A program made the translations under genes and the position numbers. Source: Bigelowiella natans CCMP2755 (taxonomy: Eukaryota; Cercozoa; Chlorarachniophyceae). From it: DNA of 64,000 nt. The notes under the pieces were generated by a model, which did no database searches, was not told the origin of the DNA, and saw only the letters and a program-made list of their open reading frames with translations. Every line of letters starts with the position of its first letter. Positions within the stretch are counted from its first letter, which is position 1. Shown one piece after another: positions 42,769-54,674 of the stretch. The stretch lies in NCBI GenBank assembly GCA_000320545.1, contig ADNK01001154.1:30001-94000 (forward strand), written 5' to 3'.

Positions 42769-43890
42769 TCACTCTGCTATCTTCTTGATTGCATCTTGTA
42801 GAGCGGCAGTGTAGTGTGCAATTGCCTTGACTAATTTCTCGTCGCCCTTCTTCCTTGCACTAACTTCTTCAGTAATTAGGGATTGAAGATACTCTCTAGC
42901 TTCAGCAATATTCTCTGTTAAATTCTTCTGTCCCTTTGCTCTCACCTTTTCTTCCGATGCTAGGGTTTCAGAAATCTGGGTTTCATTTTTCTCACGGGTG
43001 TCCTTCTCGTCTTTAAGCTGATGCACGACCATAAAATGTTACGAATTCATGCACAAGATGTCTAGATGTATATCATGCATGCAATCAATACCTGATTTAC
43101 AAGTGTACGCTCCTGCTCTTTGAGCTTCAACATTACCTGATGGTAGAAGACGTTTTAACGAGGCGATAGAAGTGTTGTGAATTATGCAATGTACCTTTTC
43201 CCGGTCCTCGCTAATACCTTCCATTGCCTCGTCAAACTTGCGCTTAAAGTCATCGAGTTTGACATTGAGATCTGCAGTGGATGTTTTCAATGCCTCGTGG
43301 ACAGCTTTCACATCCTCTGCCTCCTTTTTAGCTAACCTGGTTACGTTTTTATTTTTGCTGTCAGAATCATACCGTCATCTTTATGTCATATTTGTCATTA
43401 TACCGGTCAATCTGTTCTTGAAGCTGGTCACATCTTGCATTTACTTTCACAAATTTCTCATTCATAGGATCGACGATGGATTTATGGAATTTCTGTATAT
43501 TTAAATATAAGAATCTGGTTCAAGTTGTGTGTGAATCTTCACTCACCTCAAAACGGTCCTCTAACCAAGCTTTCAAGGCTGCCATAGAGGCCTTATTATT
43601 TTTGCTTTCCAATTTGAGAGAATGGTCCGTTGCCGTAATTTGCCGTTGAACATATTCAAATCGTTTGTTTAGCTGAATAATAAATGTGTATATGTGTAAG
43701 CGATGTTTCAAATCTCATGAAAGCACTAGACCCAGAAATTAATACGACGAGAGGTTTCCGTATATCATTGCTGATTTACCTCCTCGATTTTTCGCGTTTG
43801 CTCTGCATCGAGCGAGTCTTGGAACCCTTCGAATCTGTTCGCGAGTATATCTAGATTCCCAGACACGGGGTCTTTCTTTTCAGTTGACAT
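42769..43890 (-). CDS. SF-assemblin/beta-giardin-like coiled-coil protein
   Basis: SF-assemblins build striated fibres attached to basal bodies or the apical/flagellar apparatus. About six exons: 43890-43780, 43672-43547, then exons near 43494-43403, 43340-43197, 43133-43092 and 43020-42769. The start MSTEKKDPVSGNLDIL is followed by ANRFEGFQDSLDAEQTRKIEE, matching the FxGFxxSLxxExxxR head segment of the family; the rest is one long heptad-rich coiled coil (KLDDFKRKFDEAMEGISEDR, EKNETQISETLASEEKVRAK) ending IKKIAE. Length about 230 residues is close to the family norm. It implies the organism has, or had, flagellar roots. It is divergent from the adenylate kinase gene. Confidence 0.65.
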
Positions 43891-44608
43891 TTTGATTATG
43901 GACCTCCCTGTAATATTGTATTGAATATTTTTCACTTGAAAATTCAAACAAACGGACGCCTCCCACTGGGGACTATTCCACTGCAATACGGTTATAATCC
44001 CTTCATCCGATCGTTTCCCCAAATTAAATGAAAACTGACGGCATCTACCAGAAAGAATCCAGCAAGGACAAAAGCCACGAGAAGAGTGTGAGGTTGGGGG
44101 GCGGAAACGTTGAGGAAAACCAACTCAATTTTGAAGAGCAGTGTGTGAAAATCCACTGCGTCATCACATTATTTGAGTCGTACCTTTGGAATCTAAGCGT
44201 ATCTGTTCAAAAAAAATCACGGTGAAGATTGAAAGGAGAAATGATGGAAGTTTGGAGTTGCGATGTTCTTTTTCACCTTTCTCGGCAAACTGCCGAATTC
44301 CGCATTTCATCACATTTGAGCCGAAAGACCCGTTTTCTATGATGAAAATGGCCTGCGTTTGCGTTCATTTCTGTCGCTAGTAGGGTATTATGAAGCCACG
44401 TGCACCTGCGCACACCACAAACCAGCAACTCGATGCTCACGAACAACTCTCCCTTGGTACCTCGCCCCACCAAGAACGTGTTTTTGTGTAGCGACTTCTA
44501 CGATTCTTTTTTTGCCGGAGAACATAAACATTCAAATCTCGCGGAGGTGGCGGCATAGTGTGGAGCTCTGCTTACGTTCGCCCGATTTTGTTTGGATTCG
44601 TTGTTTTT
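43891..44608. promoter_or_regulatory. Divergent promoter region, SF-assemblin / adenylate kinase
   Basis: 718 bases between two start codons on opposite strands. An open plus-strand frame at 44028-44225 has no family features and is probably chance. Confidence 0.5.
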
Positions 44609-46475
44609 ATGCAGACTCGAAGCTCAGCTAAGAGACGCCATTCACTGGTCGTAGCTTGCGTGGTAAACTGATACGTATTTCCCAGTCGTGTATAACTCTT
44701 GAACCAATAGAAAATTGATAACGTTGGCACAATTCAGTTGGCTTTGGGACTAGTGCTTGGCTTCGTCACCCTGTCTCAGCAGCCACATTTTCGTTCGGTT
44801 GGAAGTAGCTTAACTACCCGTAGCAACGCTATGGCACCAGCCATGCAACCTGCAAGTATCAACCAAAGGAAGACTAAAGTTTGTGCAGTCGTTATGGGAG
44901 CTGGAGAGGGTGGACGCAAAATCATCATCAGGTGCATCATTCGGGACGTCCTGGGTTGAATATGGGATATTTACTGTGTATCTACGATTAAGATATCTCA
45001 TAAGTTCTAAACTATTTTAACATCCGATAGCGGTGCCCCAGCATCGGGAAAGGGAACACAATGTCAATTGCTTGTGGAGAAGTATGGTGTTAAACACATC
45101 AGCACAGGGGATGCTCTCCGTGCCCATGTGCGCAATCAGGTAGGTATAAATGATCATATAATTGGCAGTGCCCATGATAATCATAATTTTCCACGTGACA
45201 GTCTGAGCTTGGAAAGCAAGCAAAAGCTTTTATGGATGCAGGGGATCTGGTTATATCATAATTTGTATGGCAAAATATACATTAAACTGATCTATAACAT
45301 TTTTTAAAATAGGTTCCTGATGAGCTAATCATGAAAATTATGCGAGAAGAGACTCTGGGAGGTTTTTAGACATATGATAACATAATTCCAACACTCATGA
45401 ATAATTCTTTTTAGATGATAGTAAAAATGGCTGGCTGCTCGACGGTGTGCCTCGTACTGGTGAACAAGTTAAGTCTCTTGAGGAGGTACTTTTCGCCAGA
45501 AGAATGACACTCCTTACATCGAAATTAACAATTGGAGGAGCATACGGTGACGTATTAGTATGGACTTGACTGTAGCTATGTCGTTTTAAAGGCCGGATTG
45601 GTACCTGAAGCTGTTATCCTGTTAGAAGTTCCAGATGAGGTGAGGATGGGGTAGCTACGACTTGCGAATAGAGAATTTCCAGTAAATAGCAGCTTGTAAA
45701 CGTCCTGTCAAGCAGAAGAGAAAATTGAAATCTAATTAATTTCATGCCGATCAGGTTCTTGTTGAACGATGCGTCGGAAGGCTTTTCGATCCAGAAACAG
45801 GTGCGTTACACACCGTATATTATCTCACCATTTTGATGGAAGTCCTCCTCACATAAACTTTAAGGCAGTTAATTAGTTGTGGTATTGATATTATCTTTGA
45901 ATTGGGACAGGAAACACGTACCACCGCAAGTTTTTCCCTCCTCCATCCGATATTGCGGATAGATGCATTACAAGGTGAAGCTTTCCTGCCGAGTTGTTTT
46001 GAGTACATGAAGAGATGGAATCCACGATCTCCCCCTAATTTTTAAACATTTATACTATCTGACCATGATATAATGTCTTTTTCTTCATTCTAGTTCTGTA
46101 TAATTTTGGCTCCTTTCACCAAGGAAGAAATTTGCTTCGAAAATAATCTAAAATGAATGGCAGGTCCGATGATAATGAAGAGACTATGAGAAACCGAATA
46201 TCCCAGTTCAAGAAGAATAGGCAAAGTTTAATTGACGGGTAACAAGAAAACGAATGATAACGATCATGGTCGATACGAATAATGATGAAAACATGCAGTG
46301 CTAATAATAAACAATTCTTATCCAGCTACACGAATCAAATTATTTCCATCGATGGAAACAGGGATAAAAATGCAATATTCAAGGTAAAAAGCTTCTTTGA
46401 ATTTCCTCACCTTGCTTATTCAATGCTAATAACTAGGACATCTGCGAAGCGCTCGACAGCAAACATGCAGCATAA
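44609..46475 (+). CDS. Adenylate kinase with bipartite (plastid-type) targeting leader
   Basis: Converts ATP + AMP to two ADP. Twelve exons with consistent phases: 44609-44662, 44738-44931, 45031-45139, 45202-45249, 45313-45361, 45415-45485, 45592-45639, 45755-45800, 45911-45974, 46164-46238, 46326-46383, 46437-46475. The N terminus is [18 protein letters not shown] joined to [13 protein letters not shown], a textbook signal peptide, followed by a Ser/Thr/Arg-rich leader lacking acidic residues ([19 protein letters not shown]). Catalytic features: P-loop [63 protein letters not shown] (lid), RISQFKK. The lid lacks a zinc Cys set. A second DxxD-type tail ends ALDSKHAA. Targeting is inferred. 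Confidence 0.9.
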
Positions 46476-46863
46476 AGTTAAATTATTTTTGCTTTCAGCA
46501 CACATTGCCATGATCGGTAGATGTGATGATGGTGAAGCAAATACATCATTTGTATTTAATTGTCATACTAGCAATGCACGGTCATCATTGACATCTTTGG
46601 ATTGATGAAAATCGTCGCGCAATGTGCACCGAAATCATCATGATTTGTGTGCATGCGCACGGATCGGTTTTGCCATGCCCCCATTGTGAGACATTGCAAC
46701 ATCCTCACACTGACGGCATCATTCACCCGTACACAACGATTGATGATAGACTATAAGACATGCAATACACTATGTACATAATATATCACTATATGTATAA
46801 CATGTATTGTGTATTGCTGTGTCTATCACATTGTGTGCACATGCATGTCTAGCGACAGCGATA

Positions 46864-46903
<40 letters not shown>

Positions 46904-47883
46904 GAGTGCGGGCACAGGCGCGTCGCTGTGCGTGCGTCCGCTAGCTAGCTCCAGAGCTAACTAGCGTGCTAGCGTGTTCACAAGCGTGGATGGAATGGAT
47001 GTGCACGATGAAGTGATTCAAATTGTTTGCTACATCTAAGCTTGTGCTATATGTGTGAATGAATGAGTGAATGAAGAAGTTCCAGGGCTTGATGCGATGA
47101 TGCGAAAGGATCATCATGCCGCCAGCATGTTCCTGATGGGACGATGAGCGCACAATCTAGCAGTGTGATTGTGTGTCATGAATGACTGAAAGAACGAAAC
47201 GATTCAACAGATGCGGTTGAAAGGATCTTCAGTCACGCTGACTGGGGTTTGTTTCACATCATGTGATCAGTCTGCTACGCTAGTACGGCACTGGACGGAT
47301 GACCTGGCAGGCTAGCAGGGCACGATGGCCTTGCAACCGAGGTGATCTGGTCGATGCTCTGAAGCATCATGTCGTAGCATGAAAAATCTCGAAAAAATCA
47401 TCGCGATGTTCGGGAGTACCGGGACTAACACAACTGTTCAAACATTCACAAGATCTTCCTCATTTTCATGTCGTCAAAGTAAAACCCTGTACAAAGTATG
47501 AAGTGTCACACAGTGAAGTAAAATGTGAAGGTCTGAATCTTGTCCAGTTCTGGAGATTCTCAGATACTGCAACCTAAATCCCTCTGGTTGGTGCATTGGG
47601 ACATTTAAAGACGCGAAACTCATGAACCAAATGTAGATTCTATAGGATTTTCATCTGCTTCAGGTGCTTTTAGATGTCGTTCTTGGTAGATGGATCCTAT
47701 TTTCCGTCATTCCTTTGTCGCGGCGTAAGTTGAAAGCCCTGAACTCGCTGTGAAGGGACGAACAGCTTACAAACAAACTTACTTGCGCGGGGCCAGGCCG
47801 CCCTTCGATTTCTTGGTTTGCTTTTCTTTATTCATACTGTGAAACGTGACGTAACAATCTGGATCGATTTTAGGTGAGAGAGG
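46476..47883. other. Intergenic spacer upstream of PP4
   Basis: No gene recognised. (GT)n at 46867-46900; GCTAGCTAGC near 46940; TGCATG words. The last 400 bases should hold the PP4 promoter. A 5' UTR intron is possible, ending TTTTAG at 47872. Confidence 0.55.
46867..46900. repeat. (GT)n tract
   Basis: An intergenic GT repeat, one of few long microsatellites outside introns. Confidence 0.95.
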
Positions 47884-49121
47884 ATGACAAGTTCCTCCTA
47901 CAAGAGTGATCTCGACAGGCAAATCGAGCAGCTGCGGGAATGTAAATATATGAAGGAAGCAGATGTCAAAACTCTATGCTCCAAGGCCAGAGAGATTTTA
48001 ATGGAGGAAGGAAACGTCCAGAGAGTCAATACACCCGTCACAATTTGTGGGGATATCCATGGTCAATTCTATGACCTGATGGAGCTATTTAAAGTAGGGG
48101 GCGACTGCCCAGATACGAACTATCTCTTCCTCGGAGACTTCGTAGATCGAGGTTACTACAGTGTTGAAACCTTCCTTCTTCTTCTCGCGCTTAAAGTTCG
48201 CTATCCTGATCGGATAACTCTGATCCGGGGGAATCACGAGAGCAGGCAAATTACACAAGTCTATGGATTCTATGACGAGTGCCTGAGAAAATACGGATCG
48301 TAAGTGACTGTACATTATAAGGCATTATCATTCACAGCGTTCTCACATGTCGTTTTCCTTAGGGTGAACGTATGGCGATACTGCACAGAAATCTTCGACT
48401 ACCTAAGCCTTGCAGCTCTGATTGAAGATAGTATTTTGTGTGTGCACGGCGGTCTGTCACCAACAATTACGACCCTAGATCAGATCAGGGGGCTCAACCG
48501 CAAACAGGAAGTACCGCATGATGGCGCTATGTGTGACCTCCTTTGGTCTGATCCAGAAGAGATCGAAGGTTGGGGACTTAGCCCACGCGGGGCAGGCTTC
48601 CTGTTCGGGGGAAATGTTGCGAAACAGGTGAGGGAGATAACCTAGAATGGGACAGTCAGTCGTAGATCTTCAGATTGATTCTGAACCTACAAACGTTGAT
48701 TAGTTACACACATGCGCGTCATGATTATCGCTGATAAACCTAACAGACAAGTAGTAGCATTGCTATTTCGAGAAAGTACTCGTTTTGGAAGTCTATTTTT
48801 GCGGTTCATTCCTGGAAAGTACTGACACAGTGCCTATTGTTCTGCTTTGTGCGCCATACTTTCCAGTTTAATCGGCAGAATAAATTGACGTTGATATGCC
48901 GGGCCCACCAACTTGTGATGGAGGGTTATAAATACATGTTCGAAGACAATGCTCTTGTGACAGTATGGTCAGCACCGAACTACTGTTATCGATGCGGTAA
49001 TGTAGCTGCTATACTCGAGCTTGACGAGAACAAGGATGCAAGTTTCAAGAAGTTTGATGCGGCCCCACAAAGCGCTCGTGACATTCCAGCTCGAAAACCT
49101 GCACCGAACTACTTTCTTTAG
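47884..49121 (+). CDS. PPP4C: Serine/threonine phosphatase PP4 catalytic subunit
   Basis: A PPP-family metallophosphatase of the PP2A/PP4/PP6 branch. Three exons, 47884-48299, 48363-48627 and 48867-49121, are in phase and give 311 residues (human PP4C has 307). Metal-binding and catalytic motifs are complete: [35 protein letters not shown], and [19 protein letters not shown] and the C-terminal NYFL fit PP4/PP2A-type tails that are carboxymethylated and contact regulatory subunits. The substrate loop [10 protein letters not shown] and [11 protein letters not shown] point to PP4 rather than PP2A. Roles in DNA repair, centrosome function and splicing are known for the family. Confidence 0.93.
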
Positions 49122-49408
49122 TAAAAATAATCATTTCCACTACTATGACCCTCCTGTGCACTCGAACGTTGTCCCTAGTATATACGTGTAAAATACGCAT
49201 CTCTTATCTTGAAAAACCCAAAAGGCATTGTCTCATGATGGCAATTTAATCGTACGATAAGTTGTTATTCGTAATGCTGCGCTATTAATGCGATACGATA
49301 CGATGGCGGCGCGTTTGCCGGCCCAGCAACAAAACTAAAAATGACGAGCTACGCTACATCTAGACATGTCGCCCCGGAATCACAGAATAAAATTAAATTC
49401 AGATTTAT

Positions 49409-49562
49409 TTATGAGACGGATGTAATGATTAATTACAAATCAATGATTCAGAATTTATTTGTGTTTCGGTAATTCAGGCTCAAGTATACTAGAGGATAAG
49501 AGGTAATAATAACATTGGCATATGTTTAAGATTCAATCACTTTATTACATTCGTCTCATATC
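49409..49562. mobile_element. MITE candidate with ~20-bp terminal inverted repeats
   Basis: The left end TATGAGACGGATGTAATGA (49409-49427) is the near reverse complement of the right end TTATTACATTCGTCTCATA (49542-49560). The interior, about 115 bases, is non-coding. The same terminal sequence recurs singly at 6637, 32775, 42365, 42615, 49901 and 50029. Confidence 0.6.
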
Positions 49563-49825
49563 AAACTAGCTTAGCTATAGAGACGCAGCACGCCACTTTG
49601 TTAGCTTATGGACGCACACCCAGTCTGTCAATAGACCTGACGACACGCTATGCTATACGCATACCGATGCGAAAGCACATATACATGTTTTTGTACAATA
49701 TAGAATATCATACATACTGTGTCTATAGTTTGTGGACATTCTAGCATTTCCGCTGCGACACATTTTGCATTCTCATGCATTTTTAGAAGGTTATCATAGC
49801 AGAAACAAGAATAACTACAATTTCA

Positions 49826-50052
49826 GCGCTGTCGTAGCCACAGCTTTGCATAGCTATCTAGCTATGTTATGATGATGATTAAAGAAGATTAACATGTTAA
49901 TTACATCCGTCTCATGTGTTACATATTTTCAAATGCATGAAGCTCATAATTATGGAGACAAACAAATACAACATGCCGCTGTATTGCATATCTACATTAG
50001 GATGACCATTAGAAATTTTTAATCACTTCATTACATCCATCTCATATGTTAC
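49826..50052. repeat. Two dispersed-repeat copies in tandem
   Basis: Copy 1: CGCTGTCGTAGCC, GCATAGCTATCTAGCTATG, then TTACATCCGTCTCATGTG at 49901. Copy 2: GCCGCTGTATTGCAT, CTACATTAGGATGACCATT, then CATTACATCCATCTCATATG at 50029. Confidence 0.8.
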
Positions 50053-50145
50053 AGACGAGCATACGCTAATAAATTCTGAAATATTAGGCTACTCTAGCGC
50101 TATCTAGCTATGCGCGACGTGCACTCGACTGGTCGACTGGGTGCT

Positions 50146-50152
<7 letters not shown>

Positions 50153-50214
<62 letters not shown>
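50153..50214. repeat. (TA)n tract
   Basis: About 60 bases of TA with one TTTATA interruption. Confidence 0.95.
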
Positions 50215-50318
50215 GATGTGCCATAGCGTTGCCCACGACGCACCGCACATACAACGTTGTCTATGTTACTAAGTGTACATGGCGAACAGTACTTATGGTA
50301 CGAGACAGTCGGAAGCTT

Positions 50319-50776
50319 TTATTCATCGTCGTCGTCATCGATTTCAAGCTTCACTAGCCTCTGTATCCTCTTTTTCTTCAAATCACGCCGATGATCTTCT
50401 TCAGTATACGTCCTGGTGTATGTAGCACACATGCATCATCCCACACAGAATCATCGCAGAAACGAGTCTCTCTGATATTCCTGAATATACATTCCGTACC
50501 TCTTACTCATATTCATTGGTGGTTGTAGCACCCCCGCACTCGTAAACCCCTGAGATGAAGTGGTGCGTGCGCAAACGGACAAATCTATAAACCTTCTTGA
50601 TGACGAATGTATGTCGGATGTGGCGATCGTTATTACCGCAAATTCCACCGAGCCATCTGTGAGCTCCATCACCGTCCCGGTAGGAATAGAGTACCTAGTC
50701 GGCAGTGGCACCAGCAGCAAGGTATTAAATGAAAGGAGGATTCAATTGACTTAAAAAGGACATCCATTCACACACG

Positions 50777-50853
<77 letters not shown>

Positions 50854-51624
50854 TATAAATTGAAAGAGACATTCCTACGACGATCTTAAATTGTGAAGGT
50901 GTTGTTTAGATTACTCATCGTGCCCTTCGTCCTCGTCTGCTGCTGCAGCAGCAGCAGCAGCATGGCCTCCGTATGGTGTTTCGATACTGATATATTGAAT
51001 ACAAGGCAGGAGCAGGATGTATAAGGCCCTTGGCCTCGTAAATCGAAAGGACTATTACATTGATACATTCTAGCACGAATATTGAGCATGATTGCTCTCT
51101 TTCTCGTCACATATTTTATCGTACAGATGACAATAAGCAACCGTTACCCGGCTTGCCTCTTTGCTTCATCGAGGAGAATGTTGTTGCTGACGAAGGTAGA
51201 GATGATTTATCGTACTCAAGCATTTTAAGAGTAACACATCCACACCCTCATTAAGGCATAATTGTGAAATATATAGATAAACAACTTTCCAACCCGTTAC
51301 GCACCGAATTTGTTCCTGAGTGCTAAGTCTTTGCTCCTTGGTGAGATCTTCGAGCTCCTTTCCAAAGAGGAGCCTCGAGGTCTTCCCAAGCATGCTGTTC
51401 TTGCCGGTCTTCATCGCATTCTCAAGCAGCCGAGAGCGAGTCTCCTTCTCCAGATCAAGATATCCTTTGTGCTTTCGCAGCTTGGCAAACACCAGAATTA
51501 GCGGGTAGTATTCCCACCTCTCCGAAAACAGTCGGCCTTCCTTGATGGATTGCGAGATCATCGCACTCAGTAACCGCTTTGCTTCCACCCACTCGAATGA
51601 GCCTCTGCTCTCCTCGTAGCATCG

Positions 51625-51663
<39 letters not shown>

Positions 51664-52541
51664 TTATCGTTGAAGCACATATTAAGCTGCGTGTTTTCGA
51701 TTGTCGCAAAGGCGACGAAGATACATGCACACCGAAGGTCTCAAATTGTATTTTTTCTTCGCATCATTTACCGCATTACCTGCATGATCTGCCTCGTCGA
51801 ATTCGCATCGCGCAATAAGCTCTTCAAGCACCTGAAGTGAGTTGCGAGCACAGAACACACACACACACAAACCTGCCGCACAAAAGCAAAGACGAATATA
51901 CTGTTACAAAAAGCATCCCTTTATTTGTCTTATACTTACCTCCACGAATTCCCACAGTGATGGTGGCCATCGGATAGGGTGCACACCAACCCCCTCCCAG
52001 GTCTCTCTCTGGAGGAGGAGAATAATAATAATAATAATAATAATAATAGTAAGGAGGAGGAGGAGGAGGAGGAGGAGGGGCGGAGTAATTTGGTCGTCCT
52101 ATCACAACTGTTTGCGATTTGTTTCGTCTCCCCAACAAATCAGTGAGAGAGATGATGTGGATGGCGGCGGTGCGGTCAGAACAGATGATGAGTATACCTT
52201 CCAGTCGATCTTGCCAACCCCTGTCTTCGTGTTTCTGGTTGCGAGTTCTTCTATAGAGCCCCCCTCCCTTTCCTTATCTCTCCTCTCTTCCTCCTCCTTC
52301 TGCTTGTGAAACTCCAGTCTATAAGCCTAACCGATATAGAAGCAAAATCGATGATGTGCACTGCTATGTTACGATCGGGTTGCTGTTATTATTCGTGTTG
52401 ATGCTGGCGGGGGGGGGAGTAGTAGCGGTAGCAGAAGAAGAAGAAGAAGAAGAAGAAGAAGAAGAAGATAACCCACAGTAACGAATAATAAGCTTTTAGA
52501 TCTAGAGCCAATCTGCAAACGAGTATGATTATACCCATTGA

Positions 52542-52609
<68 letters not shown>

Positions 52610-53640
52610 ACCCGCCGTACTCCGTCTACTACTTCCAACCCCAAAACAATATACCCATTCAAGATCCTCTTTCGTCTCTCGAGGAAGAAGCCATTTCCGA
52701 GGTGCCTCTGTTAAGATATAACTGTTCCAAGTACTACGTGGATTGACTGGATGATCCTGTTGCTCGCAGGACTGCCCTGCTTCAGGGTGAAGACCCTCTC
52801 CATCTCCCCGCCCCTCCCCCATTCCATTCTGCTCAGGGCTGGGTGGCAGCGGCAACGAGGGGGCCCTTGTACCGAACCTGGCATACCTCATTGAGCGCAG
52901 CGTCTCCAGCTTTTGCAGCTGGGTATAGAATCAAGCAATCGAAGCAGGTGGGGCGATATGATAGAGGAGGAAGGAGGAAAAGAAGATCGCCATTGAGCAG
53001 ATGGAGGGTGGACGTGAGTAACGGTGAGAAGGGGGGGACACAGGGAAGGGACGCTTGCACCATCAAAAAATAGCACACTTAGATTTCGCAATGGTTAAAG
53101 TCCTTGGCTTTGTGTGCACATACAAGGCGGTGATTCCATGTCTCAAGAAGGCATTTCGGCACTCATGATTAATGAATACGGCGAAGTAGATGTTGATACA
53201 TTTGACTTCTCTCCCCTCAGCAGTGGCACCATCATCTAAATAGTGTAGCATACCTCCTCCCAAAAGAGTATGCCCGTTATGTTTGGGTCGAGAGCCGCGA
53301 TCAGCTCTGCTTGGTCTCCTCCTACAATGCTGCAGAGCTCATCGATGGCGGCCCCACTTGGAGGCCAGCGATCCACGATTTGCTGATATCCTCGCTTCGA
53401 CGTGGCGTTGCAGCACCTCTCCTCGTTCCCTCGATCTTCTGCGTGGGGTGATGGGGGAAAGAACTCAGCCATCCACTCTCTCCAAATTGATGATGCTTGC
53501 GTCTCCTCCGTGTAAGAGCTGCCGCCGTCTCTCTCCTCCCGGCCCTCTTTTTCCGATTGGAATCTCTCCAGCGCGTCGAAGTACTTCGTTGTCTAAGGAT
53601 GATGGTGATGATTCAAGAGAGTGCTGCTGAGTGCTGGCAG
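50319..53640 (-). CDS. Unidentified multi-exon protein, acidic C terminus
   Basis: Not recognised. Supported exons on the minus strand: about 53594-53242 (YFDALERFQSEKEGRE, WREWMAEFFPPSP, IVDRWPPSGAAIDELCSIV), 52328-52199 (AYRLEFHKQKEEEERRDKER to TGVGKIDWK), about 51843-51790 (VLEELIARCEFDEADHA), about 51626-51300 (SFEWVEAKRLLSAMISQSIK, SERWEYYPLILVFAKLRKHK, SRLLFGKELEDLTKE), about 50725-50470, and a final exon ending TAA 50319 (TYTEEDHRRDLKKKRIQRLV, then a Glu-Ile-Asp run). Introns carry (CA)n, (TG)n, (AAT)n, (GAA)n and (CT)n tracts. The helical segments suggest a soluble scaffold. It is probably the 3' continuation of the gene that starts at 56117, but the link is unproven. Confidence 0.45.
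50773..50852. repeat. (CA)n-(TA)n tract
   Basis: CA at 50773-50808, then TA to 50852; the CA-to-TA order is that of 5425. Confidence 0.95.
51626..52611. repeat. Series of intronic microsatellites
   Basis: (TG)n 51626-51661, (AAT)n 52021-52048 with (GGA)n 52052-52078, (GAA)n 52434-52469, and (CT)n 52544-52584 running into (CA)n 52585-52611, separated by candidate coding exons of the unidentified gene. Confidence 0.9.
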
Positions 53641-53691
53641 TACCAAAGAATTCAAATAGCAAAGCGACAGTATGCAGCGAATCTGCACACG

Positions 53692-53703
53692 TTACTACTA
53701 CTA

Positions 53704-53756
<53 letters not shown>

Positions 53757-53757
53757 A
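53692..53757. repeat. (TAC)n-(TGC)n tract
   Basis: TAC/ACT repeats to about 53720, then TGC repeats to 53755, in a putative intron. Confidence 0.95.
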
Positions 53758-53929
53758 CAGCTACAACTACTACCTCTTGAAAGTGTTTCTGGCGACCAAG
53801 TTCAAAATCCTCCGTCTGAGGATCGGTACTGACGATAGGGATGATGATGATGATGATTTCACAGCATTATTACTTGTTGTCGTCGTCGATAAATTATCGC
53901 AAGACGTCAAGCTGCGCTCTTGTCACCTG

Positions 53930-54235
53930 TAAGCTGGATGGATTCCGCCATTCATTGAATGATCGCCGATCTCATGAAACGTGTGCACCGTGGTGACGTT
54001 CTCACTGACGAAGCTGATGGTTTGCCGCTCACAGTCGAGGAATATCAGCAGCCCTCTTCCAGCCGCTGCACCCTGCAGCAGCAGTGATGGTGGGGGTCAT
54101 GATGATGATGATGATGATGGTGAGAAAGGCCGAAGAGAGATTGTAGATTAGTGATCGGACTACTACTCGCCTATTTTCATTTTAGATAAACGTACACCTT
54201 GTCGTGTACGCGTACGGACGTGGCGGCAATGGCAG

Positions 54236-54284
<49 letters not shown>

Positions 54285-54314
54285 CTCTCGCTCTCTCCCC
54301 CTCTCTCTCCTTGT

Positions 54315-54355
<41 letters not shown>

Positions 54356-54634
54356 TGACTCAATCCCCTCCCCCCCCCCTGGCAGCGTACATATTTCGGG
54401 TGATCCTTTCCAAGGCCAAGAACAACGTCACAGTTCTCATTAGCATCGATAGAGGCAGCGTCCTGATCTTGATGCAATGACATATGCTGGGTGTACCTGT
54501 CGTTGAGGTCATCCAAAGGATCGTGCGGTATGATTATGAAGTCGAGGCCCATAAGATCCATGCTAACAGCGAATCCGCAGCCATCCGACCCCAGGCTGAC
54601 GGTGTCCACGAATCCCTGTTCATAATATGTATTT

Positions 54635-54674
<40 letters not shown>

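Larger units (their letters stand above)
49122..50318. other. Repeat-rich intergenic spacer
   Basis: No gene. It contains a complete MITE-like element (49409-49562), two more dispersed-repeat copies (49826-49920 and 49970-50052) and (TA)n at 50153-50214. This is the densest concentration of the dispersed repeat in the window. Confidence 0.75.

Noticed and set aside
44738-44959. Start of adenylate kinase at TTG 44738
   Set aside because: A TTG start is unlikely in a eukaryote; an AG acceptor precedes it and an upstream exon with ATG at 44609 completes a signal peptide in phase.
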